Under the pieces are notes generated by a model. The model worked only from the letters and a program-made list of their open reading frames with translations, did not search any database and had not been told where the DNA came from. From Paragemmobacter ruber (GTDB lineage Bacteria; Pseudomonadota; Alphaproteobacteria; Rhodobacterales; Rhodobacteraceae), in assembly GCF_009908315.1 (NCBI RefSeq), contig NZ_JAAATW010000001.1:1302001-1366000 (forward strand): a DNA stretch of 64,000 bases, read 5' to 3'. This document shows positions 49,655-59,448 of this stretch, in pieces (the first letter of the stretch is position 1; every line of letters starts with the position of its first letter). A program made the translations under genes and the position numbers.

Positions 49655-52084
49655 TCACTTCTTCTTCGGCGGAACGAAACGCTTTGACGTGTCCTTCGGA
49701 TCACCCTTGGGCGCGGCAGGTTTGGCACGCGCCGCGGGCTTTGCACCGCCACCGGGCTTGGCCCGGAAGGGGCGCTGTTCCGCGCCCTCTGCAGCGCGTG
49801 GCTTGTAGGCGGGTTTGCCGTCGCCCTTGGCCTTCCAGTCAGGCTTGGCCCCTGCCGCGCGCGGCGCGCGGGCGGGGGCATCGCCTTCGGCGCGCGGCTT
49901 GCGCGGGGCCCAGTCACCCTTGGGCTTGGCATCACCCTGCGCCGCGCCGTGCGACTTGAACCCTGCGGCGCGGGCGGGACGATCCGCCCCGGCATCGCCA
50001 CCGTGGCTCTTGTAGCCGGCCGCGCGTGACGGGCGGTCGGGGCTGCCGCCGTGGGATTTGTAGCCCGCCGATTTCGGCGCCCCTTCCGCCTTCCAGCGCG
50101 GTTTGCGTTCTTCGGCGGGGCGATCCTCACGCGGGGCGTAGGGCTTGCGTTCACCGTCACCGCGCGGGGCATAGGGTTTGCGGGGGCCATCCTCGCGGGC
50201 GGCATAGGGCTTGCGGTCGCCGTCGCCGCGCGGGGCGTAGGGCTTGCGCGGGCCGTCTTCGCGGGCGGCATAGGGTTTGCGTGGGCGTTCCTCACGCGCG
50301 GCGGGGATGGGGGCAGAGGCATCGAGCGGCGACCATGCCGGTGCAGCCTCGGCGTCATCCTCGACCACGCGGGGCGGTTTGCCGGAATAGCTGGGCCGTT
50401 CGGCGCGCTCTTCGCGCACCGGTTTCGGCGTCACCCGACGCTCGGGCCGCTCGGCGCGGGCCGGGCGTTCGGGGCGGGCGGGACGTTCGGGGCGTTCCAG
50501 CGAGGGTTCGCCCTCCAGCCGTTCCATTATCAGGCCCGGTTCGATTTCCACCATCGCGCCAAAGCGCCCGGCCAGCGGTTCGGCGATCTGCACCAGCGTA
50601 TGGTCCTGCTGCACCCGGATCGCGCCGATCCCATCCTTCGAGATGGAGCCGGTTTCGCAGATCTTGGGCAGAAGCCAGCGGGCCTCGGCCCGGCCGGTAT
50701 GGCCGACCGAAAGGCGATACCAGACCGAGGGGCCGAACGCGCCCTTTTCGCGCTGCGGCAGGGCGGCGGGCGGCGGCAGGCTGTCGGACAGAACCTCAGG
50801 CGCGGAGCGGCCTTCGCGCCACAGCCGGATGAAGGCTGCGGCCACCTGTTCGGCGCCATACTGGCCCAGCAGGGTGGCGGCCATCTCGGCCTCGTCGCCC
50901 GGTTGCTGCGCAAGGGCGGGGTGTTCCATCAGGCGCAGGTCATCCTTGGCCTGCACCTCTTCGGCGCTGGGGGCCTTGCCCCATTCGGCCACAACCTTGG
51001 CGCCCTGCAGCAGGCGCTGTGCCTTGCGGAATTCGGCAGGCGGGACGACCAGCGCAGACACGCCCTTGCGCCCGGCGCGGCCCGTGCGGCCCGACCGGTG
51101 CAGCAGGGTTTCGGAGTTTGACGGCAGATCAGCATGGACCACCAGTTCCAGACCCGGCAGATCGATCCCGCGCGCGGCCACATCGGTGGCGATACAGACC
51201 CGCGCCCGACCATCGCGCAGGGCTTGCAGGGCGTGCATGCGTTCCTGCTGGCTGAGTTCACCCGAAAGCGCCACGGCCTGAAAGCCGCGGTTCGCCATGC
51301 GGGCGTAGAGGTGGTTCACATTCGCCCGCGTCTTGCAGAAGACGATGGCGGTCTGCGCCTCGTAGAACCGCAGGACGTTGAAGATCGCGTGTTCCTTGTC
51401 GCGCGCCTGCACCGACAGGGCGCGGTATTCGATATCGACATGCTGCTTCGCCTCGCCCTGCGCGGCGATGCGGAGGGCGTCCTTCTGGAAGGTGCCGGCC
51501 AGCTTTTCGATTTCCTTCGGCACGGTGGCCGAAAACATCAGCGTGCGCCGATCCTCGGCCGCGGCGGCGAGGATGAATTCCAGATCCTCGGCAAAGCCGA
51601 GATCCAGCATCTCGTCAGCCTCATCCAGCACCACGGCCTTGATGCCGGACAGATCGAGCGAGCCGCGTTCGATATGATCGCGCAGGCGGCCCGGGGTGCC
51701 CACCACGATATGCGCCCCCCGCTCCAGCGCGCGGCGTTCGTTGCGGTAATCCATGCCGCCCACGCAAGAGGCGAGGATGGCCCCCGCTTCGGCGTAGAGC
51801 CATTCGAATTCGCGCTGCACCTGTTGCGCCAGTTCCCGCGTGGGCGCCACGATCAGCGCAATCGGACGGTCGGCAAAGAGCAGGCGGTCATTGCCCGCCA
51901 GCACATCGGGCGCGATGGCAATGCCGAAGGCCACGGTCTTGCCCGAACCCGTCTGGGCCGAGACGAGAAGATCGCGTCCCGCGACCTCTTCGCTCAGCAT
52001 GGCGGTCTGGACGGCCGTAAGGGTTTCATAGCCCTTGGCCGAAAGGGCCGCGGCCAGAGGCGCGGCAATCGTCGTATCGGTCAT
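49655..52084 (-). CDS. DEAD-box RNA helicase with long repetitive basic tail
   Basis: 809 residues, much longer than a minimal DEAD-box protein. The ATG at 52084 gives MTDTTIAAPLAAALSAKGYE. Helicase core: Q-motif ALSAKGYETLTAVQ, motif I SAQTGSGKT, VAPTRELAQQV, motif II VLDEADEMLDLGF, motif III MFSATV, and motif VI HRSGRTGRAGRKG. A DbpA-type RNA-binding fold follows (about 470-560: VWYRLSVGHTGRAEARWLLP). The remaining 240 residues are low-complexity: about six units of the type RKPYA-x-RE/GDGP, three GYKSHGG-like units, and an Arg/Lys/Pro/Ala tail ending KRFVPPKKK. The tail probably binds RNA and may promote condensation in the cold-stress or ribosome-assembly role usual for CsdA/DeaD. Single-gene unit. 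Confidence 0.92.
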   Translation of the reverse strand: MTDTTIAAPLAAALSAKGYETLTAVQTAMLSEEVAGRDLLVSAQTGSGKTVAFGIAIAPDVLAGNDRLLFADRPIALIVAPTRELAQQVQREFEWLYAEAGAILASCVGGMDYRNERRALERGAHIVVGTPGRLRDHIERGSLDLSGIKAVVLDEADEMLDLGFAEDLEFILAAAAEDRRTLMFSATVPKEIEKLAGTFQKDALRIAAQGEAKQHVDIEYRALSVQARDKEHAIFNVLRFYEAQTAIVFCKTRANVNHLYARMANRGFQAVALSGELSQQERMHALQALRDGRARVCIATDVAARGIDLPGLELVVHADLPSNSETLLHRSGRTGRAGRKGVSALVVPPAEFRKAQRLLQGAKVVAEWGKAPSAEEVQAKDDLRLMEHPALAQQPGDEAEMAATLLGQYGAEQVAAAFIRLWREGRSAPEVLSDSLPPPAALPQREKGAFGPSVWYRLSVGHTGRAEARWLLPKICETGSISKDGIGAIRVQQDHTLVQIAEPLAGRFGAMVEIEPGLIMERLEGEPSLERPERPARPERPARAERPERRVTPKPVREERAERPSYSGKPPRVVEDDAEAAPAWSPLDASAPIPAAREERPRKPYAAREDGPRKPYAPRGDGDRKPYAAREDGPRKPYAPRGDGERKPYAPREDRPAEERKPRWKAEGAPKSAGYKSHGGSPDRPSRAAGYKSHGGDAGADRPARAAGFKSHGAAQGDAKPKGDWAPRKPRAEGDAPARAPRAAGAKPDWKAKGDGKPAYKPRAAEGAEQRPFRAKPGGGAKPAARAKPAAPKGDPKDTSKRFVPPKKK
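49750..50430 (-). repeat. Coding repeats in the helicase tail
   Basis: Within the DEAD-box gene, the DNA coding the RKPYA[A/P]R[E/G]DG units repeats with a period of about 39 nt around 50110-50300. The (F/Y)KSHGG units repeat around 49950-50065. In-frame periodic repeats of this kind expand and contract by slippage, so length variation among strains is expected. Confidence 0.7.
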
Positions 52085-52281
52085 GTCATATCCTGAAGGG
52101 GCGGCGTGTTGCGCCCGTGAAGTACCTTGTGCCGGCACCTCATTCCCCTTCGCAGGACCGGCCTCCCAAAACCGCCGCCTGCCCCGGAATCGTCGGGCCG
52201 TAGGGCGGGGCATAGGGGAAAAGCGACCGGATGTATAGCAATGCTTTGCGGCAGCGCGCCAAAGACCCTGGCGGCGGTCCC

Positions 52282-52309
52282 TTGACCCGGCGGCCTGCGT
52301 CGCTACCCT
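52282..52309 (+). promoter_or_regulatory. Candidate sigma-70 promoter of the DUF4170-waaA-lpxK operon
   Basis: TTGACC at 52282-52287 and TACCCT at 52304-52309, 16-nt spacer, 43 nt upstream of the ATG at 52352. The remainder of the 267-nt gap between the divergent DEAD-box and DUF4170 genes shows nothing else clear. Confidence 0.5.
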
Positions 52310-52351
52310 GCGCGCGACTTTCACGACTCGCACCGATCGGAGCGGAGATCC

Positions 52352-52597
52352 ATGACGCAGCGCCTGCACCTCGTCTTCGGTGGCGAACTGGTGACACCCG
52401 AGAAGAACGTCTTCCGGGATGTCAGCAAGATCCACATCGTCGGCATGTTCCCCGATTACGCCACGGCCTTCGCCGCCTGGAAGGCCGAGGCGCAGCGGAC
52501 CGTGGACAATGCCCATATGCGCTATTTCATCGCGCATATTCACCGGCTGCGGGATGAGGAACAGGCCGGTTCCGCGACGGAAGCGCTGGGTCACTAA
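52352..52597 (+). CDS. DUF4170 domain-containing protein
   Basis: 81 residues covering the whole domain: LHLVFGGELVTPEKNVFRD, DVSKIHIVGMFPDYATAFAA and AWKAEAQRTVDNAHMRYFI, ending near IHRLRDEE. A small cytoplasmic protein of unknown function, conserved in alphaproteobacteria next to Kdo-transferase and lpxK genes, as here. The next gene starts 15 nt after the stop. The link to lipid A synthesis is by context only. Confidence 0.87.
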   Translation: MTQRLHLVFGGELVTPEKNVFRDVSKIHIVGMFPDYATAFAAWKAEAQRTVDNAHMRYFIAHIHRLRDEEQAGSATEALGH

Positions 52598-52611
52598 GCC
52601 CAAGCCAAAGA

Positions 52612-53808
52612 ATGGCCTATTCCCTCGGCCTTACGCTTTACAATCTTGCGCACCGGCGCGAACCCGGGGCGGCGGTGGACCGGCCACCGCGCCCGGCAGG
52701 GCGGCTGGTGTGGCTGCATGCGCCGGGGCGCGATGCGGCGCGGTCGCTGTTGGAACTGGCCCGGCGGCTGGTTGAGGAAGACGCGGTTTCGGTCGTGCTG
52801 ACCTGCCCTGATGCGCTGGCACCACGGCCGGGGGTGTTCATCCAGAAGCCACCCGCCGAGATGCCGCTGGAGGCGGCGGCGTTCCTCGATCACTGGCGGC
52901 CCGAACTGGCGGTGATGTCCGAAGGCGAATTGCGCCCCGCCCTGCTGCATGAAGCGGTGGAGCGCAAGCTGCCCCTTTTGATGGTGGGCGGGCGGAACCC
53001 CGGTTTCCTGAAGGAACGCGACGGGTGGTATCCCGGGCTGATGCGCGGGCTTCTCGGGGCCTTCCGCGCCGTGCTGACGCTGGACGAGGCATCGGCCCGG
53101 GCCTTCCGCAAGGCGGGCGCCCCGCCTTCGGTGGTGGAGGTGACGGGCAAGCTGGAAGAGGAAAGCGCCGCCCTGCCCTGCCTCGAGGCCGAGCGCGATG
53201 CCATGGCGCGGCAATTCGCGACACGCCCCGTCTGGCTTGCCGCGGCGCTGCCCGAGGCGGAAGAGGCCGCCGTGATCGCGGCGCATCGGGCGGCGCTGCG
53301 GCTGGCGCATCGGCTGTTGCTGATCGTGGTGCCGCAGGATCCGGCGCGCATCGCCCCCTTGGCCCATCGGATGGAAAAGGAAGAAGGCTGGACCGTGGCC
53401 CGCCGCGCCGAAGAGGAAGAGCCGGATGCCGAGACCGAGGTCTACATCGCAGATGCAGGGAACGAATACGGGCTTTGGTACCGGCTGGCGCCGATCACCT
53501 TCATGGGGGGCAGCCTGGCCGGGAACGGCTGTCTGCGTGATCCGCTGGAGGCGGCGGCGCTAGGATCGGCGATCCTGTACGGGCCACGACCGGGCGATTA
53601 TGGCGTGACCTTCGGGCGGCTGGGCGCGGCGCGGGCGGCGCGGGCGGTTGGGTCGGCCACCGATCTGGCCGAAGCGCTGGCGGATCTGTTGTCGCCGGAC
53701 CGGGCGGCGCGGCTGGCGCAGGCGGCTTGGGCCGTGGCGTCGGACGGGGCGGAAGTGACGGATCGCGTGATGGGCATGATCCGCCGCATCATGGATGGAG
53801 AAGGCTGA
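52612..53808 (+). CDS. WaaA-like (3-deoxy-D-manno-octulosonic acid transferase-like) glycosyltransferase
   Basis: 398 residues of the GT30 type. Recognisable regions: [47 protein letters not shown] and [20 protein letters not shown], the last matching the GGSLxxxGGHNPLEP donor-site loop in altered form. In the usual N-terminal HAVSVGE segment, which holds the catalytic Glu, this protein reads [12 protein letters not shown] with no Glu. It lies between DUF4170 and lpxK, a lipid A context. It may be a diverged paralogue with another role or a working variant. It ends in the TGATG overlap with lpxK. Confidence 0.78.
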   Translation: MAYSLGLTLYNLAHRREPGAAVDRPPRPAGRLVWLHAPGRDAARSLLELARRLVEEDAVSVVLTCPDALAPRPGVFIQKPPAEMPLEAAAFLDHWRPELAVMSEGELRPALLHEAVERKLPLLMVGGRNPGFLKERDGWYPGLMRGLLGAFRAVLTLDEASARAFRKAGAPPSVVEVTGKLEEESAALPCLEAERDAMARQFATRPVWLAAALPEAEEAAVIAAHRAALRLAHRLLLIVVPQDPARIAPLAHRMEKEEGWTVARRAEEEEPDAETEVYIADAGNEYGLWYRLAPITFMGGSLAGNGCLRDPLEAAALGSAILYGPRPGDYGVTFGRLGAARAARAVGSATDLAEALADLLSPDRAARLAQAAWAVASDGAEVTDRVMGMIRRIMDGEG

Positions 53809-54797
53809 TGCGGGCGCCGGGGTTCTGGTTCACGCCGCCCGACCGGCCTGCGCTAGCAGCGCGGCTGCTGGCGCCTCTGGGGGCCGTCTATGCGGCGGGA
53901 ACGGCGCGGCGGCTGCGGGCGGCGGGGTATCGGGCGGGTGTCCCGGTGATCTGTGTGGGCAACCTGAATGTGGGCGGGACGGGCAAGACACCCACGGTGA
54001 TCGCGCTGATCGAGAGGCTGGCCGCGCGTGGCGTGGCGGCGCATGTCGTGTCGCGCGGGCATGGCGGGCGGCTGGAGGGGCCGGTGCGGGTGGACGAACG
54101 CCGGCACGGGGCGGCGGAAGTGGGGGATGAGCCCCTGCTGCTGGCGGCCTTTGCGCCGGTCTGGGTGGCCAAGAACCGCGCGGCGGGCGCTCAGGCCGCC
54201 GAGGCGGCAGGGGCGCGGGTGATCCTGCTGGATGACGGGTTTCAGAACCCGTCGGTGCAAAAGGACCTGAGCCTGATCGTGGTGGATTCGCGGCAGGGGT
54301 TCGGGAACGGGCGCTGTTTGCCCGCAGGGCCACTGCGGGAACCGGTGGCGGTGGGCATGGCGCGGGCCGATCTTGTGCTGTCGATCGGGGATGCGGCGGC
54401 GCAGGCGGCGTTTACGGCGCAATGGGGGGCGACGGTCCGGGTGCCGCATCTTTCGGGGCAATTGATGCCGCTTCGGATGGGGATGGATTGGCAGGGACTG
54501 CGGGTGATCGCCTTTGCAGGGATCGGGCAACCCGAGAAGTTCTTTGCCACGCTGCGCGGCGAAGGGGCCGAGGTGATCCGCACCGTTCCGCTGGATGATC
54601 ACCAGCCCCTGACCGATGCGCTGATGGCGCGGCTGGAGATCGAGGCGCGGGCCTTCAGCGCGCAACTGGTGACGACGGAGAAGGATGCCGTCCGCCTGCC
54701 TGCGGCGTTTCGGATGAAGGTGCTGACCCTGCCGGTCAGGCTGCGCCTTGCCGACCCGGCGCCGCTGGATGCGGCGCTGGCGCGGATCGGGGTTTAG
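53808..54797 (+). CDS. lpxK: Tetraacyldisaccharide 4'-kinase
   Basis: 329-residue inner-membrane-associated kinase that adds the 4' phosphate of lipid A. Start ATG at 53808 (TGATG overlap with the WaaA-like gene). A hydrophobic N-terminal helix ([20 protein letters not shown]), then the Walker [41 protein letters not shown], and [19 protein letters not shown]. All family motifs are present. The stop (TAG 54795-54797) overlaps the stop of the convergent CoA-transferase gene (54794-54796). Confidence 0.95.
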   Translation: MRAPGFWFTPPDRPALAARLLAPLGAVYAAGTARRLRAAGYRAGVPVICVGNLNVGGTGKTPTVIALIERLAARGVAAHVVSRGHGGRLEGPVRVDERRHGAAEVGDEPLLLAAFAPVWVAKNRAAGAQAAEAAGARVILLDDGFQNPSVQKDLSLIVVDSRQGFGNGRCLPAGPLREPVAVGMARADLVLSIGDAAAQAAFTAQWGATVRVPHLSGQLMPLRMGMDWQGLRVIAFAGIGQPEKFFATLRGEGAEVIRTVPLDDHQPLTDALMARLEIEARAFSAQLVTTEKDAVRLPAAFRMKVLTLPVRLRLADPAPLDAALARIGV

Positions 54798-55921
54798 CCC
54801 AGCACCTCGTCCTGATGTTCGCCCAGTTTCGGGGCGGGGCGATCCAGCGACAGGTCGGCATCGGAAAAGGTGAAGGGCGACCGCACGCCGGGGATGCCGC
54901 CCAGATCAAGCTGCATCTGGCGGGCGATGATCTGCGGATCGGCGAAAACCTCGGCCAGGTTGTTGATGGGGCCTGCGGGAACGCCGTTGTCTTCGCAGGC
55001 CTGCAGGAGATCGGCCTTCTTCCAGCGCAGGGTCGCGGCGGTGATCGCGGCGGTCAGCGGCACGCGGTTGCGGACGCGGTCCGCATTGGTCAGGTAATCG
55101 GGATGTTCGGCCATGCCATCAAGGCCAAGGATCGCGCAGAGCTTGCGGTATTGGCCATCGTTGCCGGTGGCAAGGATGATCCAGCCATCGGCGCAATCGA
55201 ACACGGCATAGGGGGCAAGGTTGGGGTGGGCATTGCCCATCTTGGCCGGGGCCGTGCCGGTGGTGAGGTAGTTCATGTTCTGGTTGGCCATGATGGCGGT
55301 GGCCACATCCATAAGCGCCATGTCGATCTGCTGGCCTCGCCCTGTGACGCCGCGCTGGACCAGTGCGGCAAGGATGGCGGTGGCGGCATAGACGCCGGTG
55401 AACACATCGGTGACGGCGACACCCACCTTTTGCGGCTGGCCGTCGGGTTCGCCCGTCACGCTCATCAGCCCGGCAATGCCTTGGATGATGAAATCATAGC
55501 CCGCGCGGTGGGCATAGGGGCCGGTCTGGCCAAAGCCCGTGATAGAGCAATAGATCAGGCGGGGATTGATGGCCTGCAGGGACGGCCAGTCGAGGCCATA
55601 CTTGGCCAGACCGCCCACCTTGAAATTCTCGATCACCACATCGGCATCGGCGATCAGGCGGCGCACCACCGCCTGCCCTTCGGCCGTGCGGAAATCGCAG
55701 GTGATGGATCGCTTGCCGCGATTGGTGGCGTGGAAATAGGCGGCAGAACGGTCGCCGTCCCGGTCGATGAAGGGGGGGCCCCAGCGGCGGGTGTCATCGC
55801 CTTCGGGCGCCTCGACCTTGATCACGTCGGCGCCCAGATCGGCCAGCGTCTGACCGGCCCAGGGGCCGGCCAGGATGCGCGCCAGTTCGATGACCCTGAT
55901 GCCCTGAAGCGGCGCGGTCAT
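54794..55921 (-). CDS. CaiB/BaiF family CoA transferase
   Basis: 375 residues counted from the ATG at 55921; a TTG four codons upstream is an alternative. Family III CoA-transferase motifs: [85 protein letters not shown] and [11 protein letters not shown]. The catalytic Asp is in the [10 protein letters not shown] region. It moves CoA between carboxylic acids; the donor/acceptor pair is unknown. It follows the DsbA-like gene on the same strand with the start one base beyond that stop, though the functions look unrelated. Confidence 0.9.
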   Translation of the reverse strand: MTAPLQGIRVIELARILAGPWAGQTLADLGADVIKVEAPEGDDTRRWGPPFIDRDGDRSAAYFHATNRGKRSITCDFRTAEGQAVVRRLIADADVVIENFKVGGLAKYGLDWPSLQAINPRLIYCSITGFGQTGPYAHRAGYDFIIQGIAGLMSVTGEPDGQPQKVGVAVTDVFTGVYAATAILAALVQRGVTGRGQQIDMALMDVATAIMANQNMNYLTTGTAPAKMGNAHPNLAPYAVFDCADGWIILATGNDGQYRKLCAILGLDGMAEHPDYLTNADRVRNRVPLTAAITAATLRWKKADLLQACEDNGVPAGPINNLAEVFADPQIIARQMQLDLGGIPGVRSPFTFSDADLSLDRPAPKLGEHQDEVLG

Positions 55922-55922
55922 C

Positions 55923-56576
55923 TTATTCGGCAAGCTGCGCGTCGATGATCGCCTTCATGTCATCGTAGGACATGTTGGAGTGCTTTTCGCCGTTGATGAT
56001 GAAGGTGGGCGTGCCTTCGACCTGATCCGCGGCCATGTTCGCCTCGAAATGCGCGACCATGGCTTCGGCCTTGGCGCCGTCCTGCAGGCAGGCGTCCAGC
56101 GTGGCGTCATCCAGACCGGCAGTCTTGGCGATGGTGCGCAGGTTGCCGATCACCACATTCGGATCATCCGACGCGGCCCATTCCTGCTGCTGGTCAAAGA
56201 TCATGTCGACGATGCCGAAATAGCGCATCTCGCCCCCGCAGCGGGCAACCATGGCGGCCCACAGACCGTAGCGGTCGAAATAGACCTCGCGATAGGTGAA
56301 GCGGACTTTGCCGGTATCGACATAATCGGCCTTGAGCTGCGGCCAGACATTGGCGTGGAAGGTCGCGCAATGGGGGCAGGTGAAGGAGGCGTATTCGGTG
56401 ATCTGCACCTTGGCATCCGCCGGGCCGAGCGAGAAATCGGTGATCTCGACCGCAGTGGTCGTTTCCGGGGTGGTCGTTTCAGCCTCTTGGGCGGCGGCCG
56501 ACAGCGGGAGAAGCCCGGCAAGGGCGATGGAGGCGGCTGCGGCGAGTGTCTTCAGCATCGGAATCTGCCTTTTCAT
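55923..56576 (-). CDS. DsbA-like periplasmic thiol-disulfide oxidoreductase
   Basis: 217 residues. Signal peptide with LAAAASIALAGLLPLSAAAQ; cleavage likely after AAA at about 28. Thioredoxin-fold catalytic motif CPHC in TEYASFTCPHCATFH, cis-Pro loop EGTPTFIINGE. Two further Cys (ARCGGE and DACLQDG) lie in the helical insertion as in DsbA-like family members with a second disulfide. The ATG at 56576 overlaps the DUF721 stop by 4 nt, which supports this start over the internal ATG at 56558. Confidence 0.92.
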   Translation of the reverse strand: MKRQIPMLKTLAAAASIALAGLLPLSAAAQEAETTTPETTTAVEITDFSLGPADAKVQITEYASFTCPHCATFHANVWPQLKADYVDTGKVRFTYREVYFDRYGLWAAMVARCGGEMRYFGIVDMIFDQQQEWAASDDPNVVIGNLRTIAKTAGLDDATLDACLQDGAKAEAMVAHFEANMAADQVEGTPTFIINGEKHSNMSYDDMKAIIDAQLAE

Positions 56577-57097
56577 GTTTTGCGGCGAGTTAAGATATTC
56601 TGGGCGAGGGCTTCAAGGGCGGCCTTGAGGCCCGGGTCGGCAATCGGCGCGGCGGAATCGCGCGCCTTGGCCATGACGTCGGGGCTGGGCGGGGGCGCGA
56701 CCTTGGGCGCGGGGATGAATTCGGCCTGCCCTTCGGCAAAGCCGGTGGCGGCGGTCTGCGTCAGGCTGATGCGCGAGATGGCGCGATAGCCGTAGATGGC
56801 ATTCACCTTTTCGATGATGCGGGGCAGTTGCATCTGCACCATCGGGGCATGGGCGGACGCGACAAGCAGCGTCAGCGTGGCGCCCATCCCTTCGCGGGTG
56901 TGGCCCATCTTTACCGGCCGGGTCATGCGGGCCAACTCCTCGCCCACCACATCGGGCCAGTGGGTCAGCAGGCGCGCCACGGCAAAGCCGCGGCTTTCGG
57001 TGGCGTTGCGGATGGGATCGCGCAGGAAGCCGGCGGCCGCCTCGAACCCGCGCATGCGGCGGGCAGGATCAGGAGGGGGGAGCGGCTTGCGGGTCAT
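56573..57097 (-). CDS. DUF721 (DciA-like) protein
   Basis: 174 residues with the DUF721 core at about 15-115: GFEAAAGFLRDPIRNATESR, LLTHWPDVVGEELARMTRPV, GATLTLLVASAHAPMVQMQL and IIEKVNAIYGYRAISRI. The family includes DciA, the replicative helicase (DnaB) loading factor of bacteria lacking DnaC. The C-terminal Ala/Pro tail is low in complexity. First gene of the DciA-DsbA-CoA transferase run, divergent from mutY; this order is common in Rhodobacteraceae. Confidence 0.85.
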   Translation of the reverse strand: MTRKPLPPPDPARRMRGFEAAAGFLRDPIRNATESRGFAVARLLTHWPDVVGEELARMTRPVKMGHTREGMGATLTLLVASAHAPMVQMQLPRIIEKVNAIYGYRAISRISLTQTAATGFAEGQAEFIPAPKVAPPPSPDVMAKARDSAAPIADPGLKAALEALAQNILTRRKT

Positions 57098-57176
57098 CTG
57101 GTCCTTCCGGCGTTGGCCGCTATTCTAGCCATGCGGGGCAGCGGTGCAAACCTGGGCGGAACAAAAGGCGTAAAGA

Positions 57177-58238
57177 ATGCGTGACAGCGGTGAGAGCGAC
57201 CTCTCAACCATCCTGCTGAACTGGTACGACCGTCACGCCCGGATCATGCCATGGCGCGTGCCCCCTGACCGCAAGCAGGCCGGGGAGCGGCCTGATCCCT
57301 ATCGCGTCTGGCTGTCGGAGGTGATGCTGCAGCAGACCACGGTGGCGGCGGTGCGGGCCTATTTCCAGCGCTTCACGGATCGCTGGCCGACCGTGGCCGA
57401 TCTGGCGGCGGCGGCGGATGGCGATGTGATGGGGGAATGGGCGGGACTGGGATACTATGCCCGGGCGCGGAACCTGCTGGCCTGTGCGCGGGCGGTGGTG
57501 CGCGATCATGGCGGGGTGTTTCCCGCAAACCGTGCAGGCCTGCTGGAGCTGCCGGGGATCGGCCCTTACACCGCGTCGGCCATTGCGGCGATTGCCTATG
57601 ACGAGCCTGCCGTCGTGGTGGATGGCAATGTGGAACGGGTGATGGCGCGGCTGTGGCGGGTGGAGGAGCCGCTGCCCGGCGCCAAGACGGAACTGACGCG
57701 GCTTGCCGCTGTGCTGACACCCGTGGCGCGGCCGGGCGATTACGCGCAGGCGGTGATGGATCTGGGGGCAACGATCTGCACCCCGCGCAACCCCGCCTGC
57801 GGCATTTGCCCTTGGCGCGATCCGTGCCGGGCGCGGGCCGACGGCGTGCAGGCAACGCTGCCGCGCAAGGCCGAGAAGGCCGCCAAACCCGTGCGGCAGG
57901 GCGTGATCTGGGTGGCGCGGCGGGCGGATGGGGCGTGGCTGGCCGAGCGGCGGGCGGAACGGGGCCTGCTGGGCGGGATGCTGGGTTTTCCGGGCTCGGA
58001 TTGGGACGGGGCCGGGGGCGCGGCGCCCCTGGCAGCCAACTGGGCCGAAGTGGGGGATGTGCGCCACACCTTCACCCATTTTCACCTGATCCTTCAGGTT
58101 CAGGTAACATCCGTGGCGCAGGATGCCGTTGCCTTGCGCGGCGAATTTCTTGCGCCCGCCGCCTTTCGGCCTGCGGACCTGCCGACGGTGATGCGCAAGG
58201 CGTTCGATCTGGCGAACAGCGCCCTTGCGCCGCCTTGA
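57177..58238 (+). CDS. mutY: A/G-specific adenine DNA glycosylase
   Basis: 353-residue repair glycosylase that removes A mispaired with 8-oxoG. HhH-GPD domain: LSEVMLQQTTVAAVRAYF (catalytic Glu), WAGLGYYARARNL, ELPGIGPYTASAIAAIAY and VVDGNVERVMARLW (catalytic Asp). The 4Fe-4S Cys set is CTPRNPACGICPWRDPC. The C-terminal NUDIX-like domain (about 235-350) recognises 8-oxoG. Divergent from the DUF721 gene. The alkB gene downstream begins a few bases after, or within, its end depending on the chosen start. Confidence 0.95.
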   Translation: MRDSGESDLSTILLNWYDRHARIMPWRVPPDRKQAGERPDPYRVWLSEVMLQQTTVAAVRAYFQRFTDRWPTVADLAAAADGDVMGEWAGLGYYARARNLLACARAVVRDHGGVFPANRAGLLELPGIGPYTASAIAAIAYDEPAVVVDGNVERVMARLWRVEEPLPGAKTELTRLAAVLTPVARPGDYAQAVMDLGATICTPRNPACGICPWRDPCRARADGVQATLPRKAEKAAKPVRQGVIWVARRADGAWLAERRAERGLLGGMLGFPGSDWDGAGGAAPLAANWAEVGDVRHTFTHFHLILQVQVTSVAQDAVALRGEFLAPAAFRPADLPTVMRKAFDLANSALAPP

Positions 58239-58260
58239 GGCGACTTGTCAGAAGGGTATG

Positions 58261-59433
58261 ATGCAAGGGCGTATTGGTGATCTGGGTGAAGGAATGACGG
58301 CTGCGGCCATGACCATGACCAACCTTGTGCCGGCGCTGCCATTCTGGCTGTCGCTGGGGCTGGTGCCGATTGTCATCCTGGCCGCGCTCTGGGGCGGGTG
58401 GAGCCTGCTTCTGGTTCCGGCGGCCACGTGGTGGCTGTTCACCGTGCTGGACCGGCTGACCGGCAAGGAAGAACGCAACGCCGATCCGGCCACGCCCGAG
58501 GGGAGGCTGGGCTGGTACAAGGCCATCACGCTGATCTGGTTTCCGGTGCAGTTCGGGCTGCTGTGCTGGCTGCTGTGGTATGTCCCACGCGCCGCGCATC
58601 TGGGCGGGTTGGAGCGGATCGGGGTGTTCTTCGGGATGGGCGTCATCTCGGGCGCGGTGGGGATCAACTACAGCCATGAGCTGATGCACCAAAAATCACG
58701 GCTGGAACGCTGGCTGGCCGATCTGTTGCTGGCAAGCGTGATGTACAGCCATTTCCGATCCGAACATCTGCGGGTTCACCATATCTGGGTCGGCACGCCG
58801 CGCGACCCGGTGACAGCGCGGTATAATGAAGGATTCCACCGCTTTTTCCCGCGCGTTCTGGTGCAGTGCTTCCGTTCCGCGTGGAAGGCAGAGGTGGCGA
58901 TGCTAGCCCGGCGCGGACGACCGTGGTGGGACCGGGCCAATCCCTATTGGCGCTATGCGGCGTTGCAGGGTGGGATGCTGCTGCTGGCGCTGATCTTGGG
59001 CGGCTGGACGGGGCTTGGGCTGTTCGTCGTGCAGGCCTTTGTGGCGATCTGGCAGCTGGAGCTGGTGAATTACATCGAACATTACGGCCTGACACGGCGG
59101 CATCTGGGCGACGGGCGGTATGAGCATGTGCTGCCGCGCCATTCGTGGAATGCGACCTACAAGGCTTCGAACTGGCTGCTGATCAACCTGCAGCGCCACT
59201 CCGACCACCATTACAAACCCGACCGCCGCTTTCCCCTGCTCCAGACCTACACCGAGGAAGAGGCGCCGCAATTGCCGATGGGCTATCCGGTGATGACGAT
59301 CGCCGCCATGATCCCGCCTGTCTGGAAGCGGATCATGAACCCGCGGGTGAAAGCGTGGCGGCGGCGGTTCTATCCCGACATCACCGATTGGCACGCCTAT
59401 AACAAGGCGTTGAACCCCACCCCGGGGCATTAA
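58261..59433 (+). CDS. alkB: AlkB-type alkane 1-monooxygenase
   Basis: About 390-residue integral-membrane non-haem diiron hydroxylase that oxidises terminal carbons of alkanes. The histidine boxes are all present: NYSHELMHQ, HLRVHHIWVGT, LQRHSDHHYKP, and the AlkB-specific NYIEHYGLTR. Four to six membrane helices precede and follow. No fused rubredoxin, so a separate electron donor is needed; none is in the window. The start is uncertain: ATG 58261 (after AGAAGG) is used, with 58258, 58294 and 58309 possible. It is convergent with a TetR regulator. Confidence 0.9.
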   Translation: MQGRIGDLGEGMTAAAMTMTNLVPALPFWLSLGLVPIVILAALWGGWSLLLVPAATWWLFTVLDRLTGKEERNADPATPEGRLGWYKAITLIWFPVQFGLLCWLLWYVPRAAHLGGLERIGVFFGMGVISGAVGINYSHELMHQKSRLERWLADLLLASVMYSHFRSEHLRVHHIWVGTPRDPVTARYNEGFHRFFPRVLVQCFRSAWKAEVAMLARRGRPWWDRANPYWRYAALQGGMLLLALILGGWTGLGLFVVQAFVAIWQLELVNYIEHYGLTRRHLGDGRYEHVLPRHSWNATYKASNWLLINLQRHSDHHYKPDRRFPLLQTYTEEEAPQLPMGYPVMTIAAMIPPVWKRIMNPRVKAWRRRFYPDITDWHAYNKALNPTPGH

Positions 59434-59448
59434 CCGCGAGAAGCGGTG

